Positions 54,154-62,783 of a stretch of 64,000 nt of DNA are shown in pieces. Source of the DNA: Candidatus Heimdallarchaeota archaeon (lineage in GTDB: Archaea > Asgardarchaeota > Heimdallarchaeia > JABLTI01); contig JABCTZ010000033.1 in the NCBI GenBank assembly GCA_018238155.1, forward strand, positions 44,002-108,001, given 5' to 3'. Within the stretch, counting starts at the first letter, position 1; each line of letters starts with the position of its first letter. Below the pieces are notes generated by a model. It worked only from the letters and a program-made list of their open reading frames with translations, was not told the DNA's origin and searched no databases. A program made the translations under genes and the position numbers.

Positions 54154-54378
54154 TTATGGCACCATCATATTATTGTTAGCATTCCTATTTATACATCAGT
54201 ATTAAGCCAGTTTTTTGTAAAAAAATTTGAAAAGCTTAGGGTTTTTCTCTAATTATACATCATCTACTTTCTTCCAAACTAAGGAAAATTGGAAGATTGA
54301 TATTTCCAATAAAATAGTTAAAAATTAAAGGCAGAGATTCTGCCAAGAAAATAGAAAAAGAAAAAAGATAGATTTACT

Positions 54379-56259
54379 TTACCAGCCGATTTTACGTTTC
54401 TGTAGAGATTGAGCAAAACCTGCCAAGTCCTTCATACTAGGAGCACTAGTTGTAGCATTCACTGAATAAGTTTCTACTCTGTTTTGTTTTAAAGAGAATA
54501 ATAAACCATCTAGTTTTATTGCTCCAAGACGATCTAACAAGGTACTTTCTTTTCCGTCTACTAATTCATCATAGGAACTATCTAATTTCTTGTGCTCTTC
54601 TTTAATTACTTTAGCCAATAATTTGTAGCCCTTTTCTTCTGAAATTTGCTGTGCTTCCTCAAATAATTTTCTTGCAGCAGTTAAATCAGGTTTAAGTAAA
54701 GCTAGTTTACCTCTAAGCAGATAAGTTTTAGCAAGTAATGAAAAAGCATTTTGTGATTCACCAATATCCAATAGCTTCTTTGTAAGTAAATCTAGTTCAT
54801 CTAAAATATCTTCATTACCCAGTATCTTCATTTCAATGATCAATAATTCACATAAATTAAATATGCCCTCAACGATTCGTTCATAATCGATAACTTCACC
54901 GTTGATAATTTCACCAATTAAGTCTTTAGCTTTGACAAATCGTCCCAAAGTAGTATGTAAAGATTCAAAAGATAATTCATCAGAAGTATTTTGTTCTGCT
55001 TGTAAAACAAAAGCTTGTGCTAATTTAGTATACATAATGACGTATTTATTCTCTTCTATATCAGAGATCTCATTTAGTTTATCCAAATATTCCTTTGCTT
55101 GTTTCATTGAATTTGTTTCTAACGAGATTCTGATCAACTGATAAACACTTTGACTTATAGCAAGATTATTTTTGTTTTTCTCAGAATACTTAACACTTCT
55201 ATCAAAGAATTGTTTTGCTTTTCCAAAATCCATTTTTGTGAAAGAAACTTCTCCCAATGCACTGAATACTTGTGAAAGTTTTTGTGGATTATCAAAGTTA
55301 TCAAAAATTTTCTTAGCCTTATTTAGATATTCAAGTGAGGAATCTAATTCACCTTTCCTTTGGTAGAATTTTCCAAAATTTAGATACATAGTTCCAGTTA
55401 AATTCTCGTTTTTCAATTCTATATAATATGGTAAAGCTTTTTGATAATATTCAAAGGAAAGATCAAGTTCACCTTTTTGAGAATAGAGGTGACCGGTATT
55501 ACTCAATTGTTTGGCAATGTTTTCTTTGTTATCAGTCTTTTGCATTAATTCAAGACCCTTTTTGAAATGTTCGAGTGCTTTATCTAAGTCCCCACTAGTT
55601 GCATAAACTATACCGGTATTATGTAAGACATTGCTTAGTGCAATAATATTTCCCGTGCTCTCCCATATCTCTAACGTTTTATTAAAACACTTTAAAGCTT
55701 CAGTAGGCTTTCCTGAATAGTTATATGTATTGCCCATATGATTATATATACTACCAATTAAAGAATTATCATCGATAGTCTCGGCAATTATTAATCCCTC
55801 TTTAAGGAGTTTTATTGCTTGATCCAGTTTTCCTTCTTTTTCAGCTAAACGCCTTCCTTTAATTAATATTATTCGTATTTTGATTTGAGCTTTTTGGGTT
55901 GCATTTAATTTTCTCTCATTTACTAATACTTTTTCTAAGGATTGTAATTGTTTAAAGCCATCCTTTTTTGAGCTTGAACCAAGTTTTATTGATATCAGTA
56001 ATATTCTAGCACTATAATATTGAAAAATTAGTCCTGCGTCTTTACTTTGTGAAATAATCGAATTAGCGAGTACAATATTTTCTTTTTTACGACCTCTCAT
56101 GCTATTTATTTTAGTTAATAATAATGAAAGATCAATCTTCTTTTCAATACTAAAATCAAATGTTTTCAAATTCGATTCAGTATACTCTTGTGCTTCTTCC
56201 AGCAGTCCTTTTGTTAACAATTCCCTACTTTTATCTAAAATATTTTGTTCTGTAGTCAT
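54379..56259 (-). CDS. TPR-repeat protein (paralog family, copy 2)
   Basis: A product of about 626 residues with TPRs (SIYNHMGNTYNYSGKPTEAL, LSNTGHLYSQKGELDLSFEY) and the family end PSMKDLAGFAQSLQKRKIGW. It is very similar (over about 75% by eye) to copy 1 at 19911. ATG 56259 (TTEQNILDKS) is preferred over TTG 56271. A TATA-like TTATATTATATATC lies at about 56297-56310. It sits in a block (TPR gene, 59-residue ORF remnant, PLD remnant, zinc ribbon) that mirrors the block at 19.9-23.4 kb. Confidence 0.84.
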   Translation of the reverse strand: MTTEQNILDKSRELLTKGLLEEAQEYTESNLKTFDFSIEKKIDLSLLLTKINSMRGRKKENIVLANSIISQSKDAGLIFQYYSARILLISIKLGSSSKKDGFKQLQSLEKVLVNERKLNATQKAQIKIRIILIKGRRLAEKEGKLDQAIKLLKEGLIIAETIDDNSLIGSIYNHMGNTYNYSGKPTEALKCFNKTLEIWESTGNIIALSNVLHNTGIVYATSGDLDKALEHFKKGLELMQKTDNKENIAKQLSNTGHLYSQKGELDLSFEYYQKALPYYIELKNENLTGTMYLNFGKFYQRKGELDSSLEYLNKAKKIFDNFDNPQKLSQVFSALGEVSFTKMDFGKAKQFFDRSVKYSEKNKNNLAISQSVYQLIRISLETNSMKQAKEYLDKLNEISDIEENKYVIMYTKLAQAFVLQAEQNTSDELSFESLHTTLGRFVKAKDLIGEIINGEVIDYERIVEGIFNLCELLIIEMKILGNEDILDELDLLTKKLLDIGESQNAFSLLAKTYLLRGKLALLKPDLTAARKLFEEAQQISEEKGYKLLAKVIKEEHKKLDSSYDELVDGKESTLLDRLGAIKLDGLLFSLKQNRVETYSVNATTSAPSMKDLAGFAQSLQKRKIGW

Positions 56260-56504
56260 GAGTAATAACACCTATCTTTTTGTCGGAATTTTTCCTTTAT
56301 ATTATATATCTATTAATTATTTAAAGAAATTCATTGAGGACAAAAAGTAAAAAAAATGATTAGACAGCTTTCCCTTCAATTCTAAAAAAAAATGAAGAAA
56401 TCCTATGAAATTGCTTTAGTAATTTTTTACAAATAAAGAACAACCTTTAGATTTACAGCAAATTCACAGTTGGCTTTCTAAATAGTTGCTTTTTTTCTTT
56501 GTTC

Positions 56505-56598
56505 TCGTTGAAAAAAATTTAACGTCACTTTCAGATAAACATTCTAATTCTGCAATCATATTTTTAATTCGCATTTCTTGGTTTGAAATACTTATAAG
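56505..56598 (-). pseudogene. Remnant of the 59-residue ORF
   Basis: Minus-strand translation SNQEMRIKNMIAELECLSES matches SNQKLLIKEMNEELEKLSNS of the ORF at 22041-22220. The 5' half and start are lost. Confidence 0.6.
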
Positions 56599-56600
56599 AT

Positions 56601-56785
56601 CCACTAATTTTTTGATAACAATCTTTACATTCACCGTAAAACAATATTTGTTGGAATTGATATTCCATAGCTTCGATTGTTTTCTGATCTAAGGTCATCG
56701 TTTCAACTTAGATATTTTTTACCTTTTCACGCTCTTGAACTTATTCCTGCACTAGTAAGATATGCTGAGCAAAAATAAATCTTTA
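56601..56785 (-). pseudogene. Heavily decayed PLD-like gene copy
   Basis: The DNA follows the C-terminal third of the PLD-like gene (TTGATAACAATCTTTACATT, TGATATTCCATAGCTTCGAT, CCTGCACTAGTAAGATATGC) with many indels and stops. It is the most decayed of the longer copies. Confidence 0.55.
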
Positions 56786-56911
56786 TATCAACTGTAATTT
56801 CAGCAACATATTTTGAGTTTTCTGGAAATATAAAACTTTCATGATTAAATTGAAATCTTTATTAATGATTTACAAACTCATTAATAAATCAATTATTGAT
56901 ATATTTATACA

Positions 56912-57097
56912 ATGATCAAAGAAAATGTCATTCAAAGAAATTTATCTACAGATATGCTGTGTCCAATTTGCAAGAAAAAAATAACAAGTTTACTTGAAAT
57001 ACAAAACATAAAAGAGAATAAAAAATTGAACCTAGGAGTAACAATAGCTTTTCTCTGTTAAATTTGTAAAGGAATCCTAAAAATAGTGCATCTATAA
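56912..57097 (+). pseudogene. Zinc-ribbon gene copy with stop in the second knuckle
   Basis: ATG 56912 opens NVIQRNLSTDMLCPICKKKI and runs to FLC then TAA (57059-57061), after which ICKGILKIVHL continues in frame to 57097. The intact paralog at 23222 has CPKC here, so the stop replaces Pro. The second knuckle is lost. Confidence 0.65.
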
Positions 57098-57241
57098 GAA
57101 AGTGAGTATCATTTTATAAGGGTGTTTCTTCTTTTAATTGCAACAACAATAGTAATAGAAATAAGCTATTAAACTTCTTTCTTTCAAAGTCAATTATTTG
57201 AAAGCTAGAAACAAAAAATCTTCTCTTGGGAGTTTAAACAA

Positions 57242-58579
57242 TTGGATGAACAGCCAATCTCAATACATAACTCAATCGAAAATGCAACAGGAGTAATTCC
57301 CAAAAAAAGCAAATTCAAAGAACATTGGTTAAACTTCGAACGAAATGAAATTTTCTTATTGTTGAGTTTCTTCTTCTATGGGTTAGCATTTGCTAATTAT
57401 GAACCATATGCTCCTATCTGGCTTTCACAATTTTTCCAGGTTGATTCTTTTCTCATTATTGGTTTTGTTAGTGCTATACCCAATCTAATATTAATTATGG
57501 GAACAGTTTTTTGGGGTGTTTTGGGAGATAAATTTGGCTCGAAAAGATTTGTACTTGTAGGTCTCATAGCTTTTACTTCACTTTTCTTTGTGTTAATATT
57601 TTCAACATCGCCTTTGTTTTTCCTAATTGCAATTGTAATTGGGTATATATTTGGTTCAGCACAAGCAGCGAATTTTTATGCATTATCTACTAAATCTATA
57701 AAGAAACCAAAAGAAGTAATCTTAGCTAAAATTACAATCACTCTTAGTTTATCTTGGGCATTATTCAGTCCACTTGTTGGTTATATCTATGACTCTTTTG
57801 AAAATTCTATGACCATACAGCTAATTATTGCTGTTGCTACTTGTTTTGTAGCTTTTCTGTTAATACTTTTTGTTAAAGAGAAAAGAGTTGAAAAAGAAGT
57901 TGAAAAACCCACAGAGAAGATCAATATTGGAATCAAGAAAAAAACACCTCTATTAATTGTTCCCGCGCTGTTTATTTCATTGATGTTTCTTGTTTTCGCT
58001 TATCAAAGTGCTGGAGGATTTTGGGCGTATACATCTATCTATTTTCTGGAAACATTACAAAAACCTGGAATCTATTATTCAATTTTCCTCATAATTAAAA
58101 CAACACTAGCAATTCCTCTTTCCTTTATGCTTGGAAGAATAAAATCTCAAAATAAGGTTAAACTTGTGATAATTATTTTCACTGCGTGGATGACTTTGAA
58201 CTATCTTTTAGTAATTCTCTTTCCAAACTATTGGCTATTATTTCTAATAATGAATAGCATTCCAATGTATCCCTTGTACAATGTTTTCTTTTATTCATTT
58301 GTTTCTGCTTCAACCTCATATAAGAGAAGAGCAACTGGTTTTGGAATTTTAAATACTGTAGGTACAGGAGGATACGTTATTGGAATTATTCTTCTGGGTG
58401 TTATTGCAGATCACTCTTCAATTAATATTCTTGTTATGTTACGAATTTCACTTATTTTTGCTGCTACATCCTTAATTTGTGCAATAATATTATATTTTGT
58501 TAAAAGTCCGGTTATCGATCAAACTATGAGAGATAAGGTTGCTTCGAAAAAGAAGGAAGAATCAACCATTATTGAATAA
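57242..58579 (+). CDS. Major facilitator superfamily transporter
   Basis: The 445-residue protein has twelve membrane helices in two halves with a central charged loop (KEKRVEKEVEKPTEKINIGI). The loop after helix 2 has the MFS signature GVLGDKFGSKRFVLVG. Resemblance is to MFS_1 and nucleoside-symporter-like carriers; substrate unknown. TTG 57242 follows GGGAG. A C-terminal fragment of a second copy is at 30110-30355. Its neighbours do not reveal the substrate. Confidence 0.88.
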   Translation: MDEQPISIHNSIENATGVIPKKSKFKEHWLNFERNEIFLLLSFFFYGLAFANYEPYAPIWLSQFFQVDSFLIIGFVSAIPNLILIMGTVFWGVLGDKFGSKRFVLVGLIAFTSLFFVLIFSTSPLFFLIAIVIGYIFGSAQAANFYALSTKSIKKPKEVILAKITITLSLSWALFSPLVGYIYDSFENSMTIQLIIAVATCFVAFLLILFVKEKRVEKEVEKPTEKINIGIKKKTPLLIVPALFISLMFLVFAYQSAGGFWAYTSIYFLETLQKPGIYYSIFLIIKTTLAIPLSFMLGRIKSQNKVKLVIIIFTAWMTLNYLLVILFPNYWLLFLIMNSIPMYPLYNVFFYSFVSASTSYKRRATGFGILNTVGTGGYVIGIILLGVIADHSSINILVMLRISLIFAATSLICAIILYFVKSPVIDQTMRDKVASKKKEESTIIE

Positions 58580-58782
58580 GTCAAAAATGAGATTGCTGAG
58601 CTAATTTAAGAATTTTCATGTGAATTCCTCACTTTAACAATCAACAAAGCATTTGAATTATTACAAAAAAAGAACTAATAAAGGAAATAAATTTTGTCAA
58701 GAATGATTTTTAAAGAAAACATATAAAGCTGCATTCCTATGTGTAAACTAGAATTCTGACCCATATTTGAGGTGAAAGTTTG

Positions 58783-59142
58783 ATGACAAAAGAACGAACA
58801 ACGTTTTATTATATTGGTCAAGTGTTAGCAGGATTAGCTGGATTACTAACTATTGTATTTATTGTTCTTGCATTTGTTGGTGTAGTAATCAATATTGGTG
58901 GAAATGTCTTTTTGCAATGGCTAATAAACGGTGGATTTGGTTTAACTGGAAATGTCTGGTTAATAGTATCTATTGTTTGTGCTGTGGTTTTACTGATAAT
59001 AACAATAGGTTCCGCTTTTAGGGAAGTCAATGGAATTATTATTGGTATAATTGTTCTTCTATTAGGAATTTTCCAACCAGGAATTGCAGGTATACTATGT
59101 TTAGTTGCTTGTATTTGCTTTATTATTGATGGGATAGCTTAA
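58783..59142 (+). CDS. Small four-span membrane protein
   Basis: The 119-residue protein has four hydrophobic helices (IGQVLAGLAGLLTIVFIVLA, LTGNVWLIVSIVCAVVLLII, GIIIGIIVLLLGIFQPGIAG, ILCLVACICFIID) with very short loops. ATG 58783 with GAGGTG upstream is preferred to TTG 58780. No family recognised. Confidence 0.6.
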   Translation: MTKERTTFYYIGQVLAGLAGLLTIVFIVLAFVGVVINIGGNVFLQWLINGGFGLTGNVWLIVSIVCAVVLLIITIGSAFREVNGIIIGIIVLLLGIFQPGIAGILCLVACICFIIDGIA

Positions 59143-59302
59143 CCTAGTAAATTTTCTGAATTTGAGCTGTAATGAATTGATCTAAAAACTACAGTTCATC
59201 TTTTCATTTTTCATAATCATTTTCCTCAGTATTGCTATTAATTTTAATACATCTTTATTTTTGAGGTAAAAGATTATTTAAAACCAAATTTGGCTTATTC
59301 TT

Positions 59303-60490
59303 CTATCGTCTTTTCTTTTGAGAGAAATAGAATAAAACAAAAGTAATTATTATTGGAAATAAAAGATAGATTTGAGTCTGTTCTGTAGAAGATGTGGGTT
59401 GTGGAGTATAGGGACAGTTATTTAGAGATGGAATTAGATAATCTGACACCAATATCGGAATTAAATAAACAGTCTTGTAAACAGGAGATGTAACAACAGC
59501 AACAAACTGATATTTTGGAAATACTAGAATTCGTTGTCCCAGAAAACCATTTGCAGCATAATGCTCAAGTTCAGGATTTAACCAAAATAAATATCCATAC
59601 TCTCTTGAATCAACTGTGTAATTGTACTGGCTGGTAGATATTGAAACCCAATTTTCTGGTACAATTTGATGTCCATCCCAAGTACCATTATTTAAATATA
59701 GAAAGCCAAATTTAGCCATATCTTGTGAACTTAGACAAAGACTATGCCCTCCATAATAAATTCCTTGAGAATCTATATCCCAACTAAGATTCTCTATTCC
59801 TAAGAAATTAAATAATTTATCTTGTGCATAAGCCAAAGTAGTCTGTCCTGTGACATTTTGCAAAATTGCAGAAAGCAAATGTGCATTTCCAGAATTATAA
59901 TTGAAAACTTCTCCTGGAGCAGCTATCATGGGTTTATCTAATACGTATTGCAAAGAACTCTCACTTGGAAAACAAATCACAGCATCTATAGCTTCAAACC
60001 ATTTTAATCCGGAAGACATAGAAAGTAAATGTTCAATAGTAATATTTAGTTTTGCATTATCTAAGTTTTTAACTACTATCCCAGGGAAGAAACTTAGTAC
60101 GGTTTGATTTAATTGTAACAAACCCTCTTCTTCTGCGATTCCTATCAAACAGGATGTTATACTTTTTGTAACTGAATTTGTTTGGTGTATTGCCTGGCTA
60201 TTCCATCCATTGAAATATTTTTCATAAACTAAATAACCGTTTCTTATTAAGATAATTGAGTCAATAGAGTAACCATTATCTTCAATATATTGAAGCATCC
60301 CCTCTAGATACTCAGGATTCATATCCTGCTCTTCGGGAGTTGAGACAACCCAACCATCTGTTGGCCAATTATCTAGAGAGTTGCAATTTGAAATAGAAAT
60401 TATGTTGCTTATTGTCAGAATAACTATGATTACAAAAGGCAAAATAATGGCTTGAAATCTCTTCATAAATAATAGACATTTTTTGTTCAT
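59303..60490 (-). CDS. Secreted beta-lactamase-fold serine hydrolase with C-terminal anchor
   Basis: The 395-residue protein has a signal anchor (IILPFVIIVILTISNIISIS), then the class C beta-lactamase/NylB-like fold: SxxK in TNSVTKSITS (catalytic Ser and Lys), Tyr motif in FNYNSGNAHLLS and a late GFLGQRI that replaces the KTG/HxG motif. The family includes esterases, DD-peptidases and 6-aminohexanoate hydrolases; the C6-dimer hydrolase type is closest by motif. It ends with a Pro/Thr/Ser spacer, a span (IYLLFPIIITFVLFYF) and SQKKRR, so it is displayed outside the cell. ATG 60490. Confidence 0.85.
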   Translation of the reverse strand: MNKKCLLFMKRFQAIILPFVIIVILTISNIISISNCNSLDNWPTDGWVVSTPEEQDMNPEYLEGMLQYIEDNGYSIDSIILIRNGYLVYEKYFNGWNSQAIHQTNSVTKSITSCLIGIAEEEGLLQLNQTVLSFFPGIVVKNLDNAKLNITIEHLLSMSSGLKWFEAIDAVICFPSESSLQYVLDKPMIAAPGEVFNYNSGNAHLLSAILQNVTGQTTLAYAQDKLFNFLGIENLSWDIDSQGIYYGGHSLCLSSQDMAKFGFLYLNNGTWDGHQIVPENWVSISTSQYNYTVDSREYGYLFWLNPELEHYAANGFLGQRILVFPKYQFVAVVTSPVYKTVYLIPILVSDYLIPSLNNCPYTPQPTSSTEQTQIYLLFPIIITFVLFYFSQKKRR

Positions 60491-60730
60491 TTAAATCATT
60501 TCATTAAATAGCAATGACTATCTCAGCTAAGAATAAACAGAGACAACCATTATTCTTTTCCCATACATTTTGTAAAAAATTATTGGAAAGCTAAGGTTTT
60601 TCTCCAAATATATATCATCTGCTTCTTACAAAACTAAGGTAAACTGGAACAATAGAAATTAAAAAAAATGGTAAAAATTAAGACAGAGATTCTGCCAAGA
60701 TAAATATCAAAGAGAAATAGTAGATTTGCT

Positions 60731-62611
60731 TTACCAACCTACTTTTCGTTTCTGTAATGATTGAGCAAAACCAGCAAGATCCTTCATACTGGGAGCACTT
60801 GTTGCAGCATTCGCTGAATATGTTTCTACTCTGTTTTGTTTTAAAGAGAATAAAAAGCCTTCAAGTTTTAATGCTCCAAGACGATCTGCCAATGTACTTT
60901 CTTTTCCATTTAACAGCTTATCATAGGAACTGTCTAGATTCCTATGTTCTTGCTTAATGACTTTTGCTAAAAGCTTGTAACCTTTGTCTTTTGAAATTTG
61001 CTGTGCTTTTTCAAACAATTTTCTAGCAGCATCTAAATCGGGTTTGAGTAATTCGAGTTTACCTTTGAGTAGGAACGTTTTAGCAAGTAATGAAAAAGCA
61101 TTTTGTTTTTCACCAATTTCTACAAGCTTATTTGTAAGCAAATCTAGTTCATCAAGAATGCTTTCATTGCCCAGTATTTTCAATTCCATAATTAGTAATT
61201 CACACAAATTGAAAATGCCTTCAACGATTCGTTCATAATCTATGACTTCGCCATTGATTATTTCGTTAATTAAATCTTTGGCAGTAACAAATCGTCCTAA
61301 AGTAGAATGTAAAGAAGCAAAAGATAGCTCATCAGAGGTATTTTCTTCTGATTGCAATATAAATGCTTTTGCTAAGCGATAAAGCATTGTCACCTGCTTA
61401 TTTTCTTTCTTTTCAGAAATATCATGAAGCTTTGTAAGATGTTCCTTTGCTTGTTTTATCGAATTAGTTTCTAATAAAATTTTGATAAGCTGATAAATAC
61501 CTTGTGATACATGAATATCATGATTAATCTTTTCTGAATACTCAATACTTTTTTCAGTGAACCTTTTTGCTTTCCCAAAATCCATTTTAGAATAATAAAC
61601 TTCACCTATAGATAAATTCACCAGTCCAAGGTACTGTGCATTATTGTATTCCTCAAATATTTTCTTGCTATCATTTAGGTATTCAAGTGCTGTATCCAAT
61701 TCTCCTTTTCGCTGGAAATAATTTCCTATATGTGAATATGTTTCTCCAATTTGCATTTTACTATCAATTTCTTTGTATGAAACCAAAGCCCTTTGATAGT
61801 ATTCATAAGAAGTATCAAGTTCACCTTTATTAAAGAAAATAATGCCAAGATTTGATAATTGAGTAGCGATATTCCTTTTGTTACCTGTTTTTTCATTTAA
61901 TGTAAGAGCTTCTTGGAAAAATTTAGCCCCTTCATCTAATTCCCCTCTCATTGCGTGGTTTACTCCAAGGTTATTTATTATACTACTTAAAGCAATAACA
62001 CCACCGGATTTTCTCCAATAAGATAAAGTAATTTTGTAATATTTCAATGCTTCTTCTAGATTTCCAGTACCAGTATGACTAATTCCAAAGTGATTATATA
62101 AACTGCCAATTAAGTGATCATTTTCAACTACTTCAACAAATTCTAAAGCTTCAGAGTAAAGCTTGAAGCAAAGCTCATATTCACCACTTTTTTGGGCTAA
62201 ACTCCCTTTTATTATGACAATTCTTATCTGCATTTCAGCTTTTTGTGCAGCATTGAGTTTTGTTTCATTCATTATTGCTTTTTCTATAGACTTAATATTT
62301 TTAGAGCAATCTTTGTATAATCTTGCACAATATTTTTCGTGAGCAAGTAATATTTTTGCGCGATAATAATAAAAAATTAGTCCATCATCGTCTTTACTTA
62401 GTGAAATAATCGAATTAGCAATTATTTTATTCTCTTCATAACGTCCCAGCCAATTATTAATTTGACACAACAACAATAAAAGTTCAATTTTTATTTCAAT
62501 ACTAAAATCAACTGTTTTTAAATTCGATTCAATATGTTCTAGTGCTTTCTTAAGAAGCCCTTCTTTTACAAAATTCTTACTTATTGCTAGTATTTTTTGT
62601 TCTATAATCAA
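60731..62611 (-). CDS. TPR-repeat protein (paralog family, copy 3)
   Basis: The 626-residue protein has about eight TPRs (SLYNHFGISHTGTGNLEEAL, GETYSHIGNYFQRKGELDTA) and the shared end PSMKDLAGFAQSLQKRKVGW. TTG 62611 with TGAGGT a few bases upstream fixes the start. It is more diverged from copies 1 and 2 and closest to copy 4 upstream, separated by 172 bases in the same direction, so copies 3 and 4 are a tandem pair. No catalytic domain. Confidence 0.84.
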   Translation of the reverse strand: MIIEQKILAISKNFVKEGLLKKALEHIESNLKTVDFSIEIKIELLLLLCQINNWLGRYEENKIIANSIISLSKDDDGLIFYYYRAKILLAHEKYCARLYKDCSKNIKSIEKAIMNETKLNAAQKAEMQIRIVIIKGSLAQKSGEYELCFKLYSEALEFVEVVENDHLIGSLYNHFGISHTGTGNLEEALKYYKITLSYWRKSGGVIALSSIINNLGVNHAMRGELDEGAKFFQEALTLNEKTGNKRNIATQLSNLGIIFFNKGELDTSYEYYQRALVSYKEIDSKMQIGETYSHIGNYFQRKGELDTALEYLNDSKKIFEEYNNAQYLGLVNLSIGEVYYSKMDFGKAKRFTEKSIEYSEKINHDIHVSQGIYQLIKILLETNSIKQAKEHLTKLHDISEKKENKQVTMLYRLAKAFILQSEENTSDELSFASLHSTLGRFVTAKDLINEIINGEVIDYERIVEGIFNLCELLIMELKILGNESILDELDLLTNKLVEIGEKQNAFSLLAKTFLLKGKLELLKPDLDAARKLFEKAQQISKDKGYKLLAKVIKQEHRNLDSSYDKLLNGKESTLADRLGALKLEGFLFSLKQNRVETYSANAATSAPSMKDLAGFAQSLQKRKVGW

Positions 62612-62639
62612 TTTTAAACCTCAGATTTTTTTGTCGTAA

Positions 62640-62662
62640 TAACTCCTAATATATATACTCTA
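62640..62662 (-). promoter_or_regulatory. TATA-type promoter of TPR copy 3
   Basis: The minus strand carries GAGTATATATATTAGG, an archaeal TATA-like element 35-50 bases before TTG 62611. With TSS expected about 25 bases on, the leader would be short. Equivalent AT elements precede copy 2. Confidence 0.4.
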
Positions 62663-62783
62663 TTTTCTTATTTAAAACATATTATTGCGGACAAAAATCA
62701 CCAAAAAAACAACTTTATTTTTTTCTATTTTCTTAAATATCATTAAATTGTAATTTTCCTAAAAAAAGAATGGTTGATTTGTT

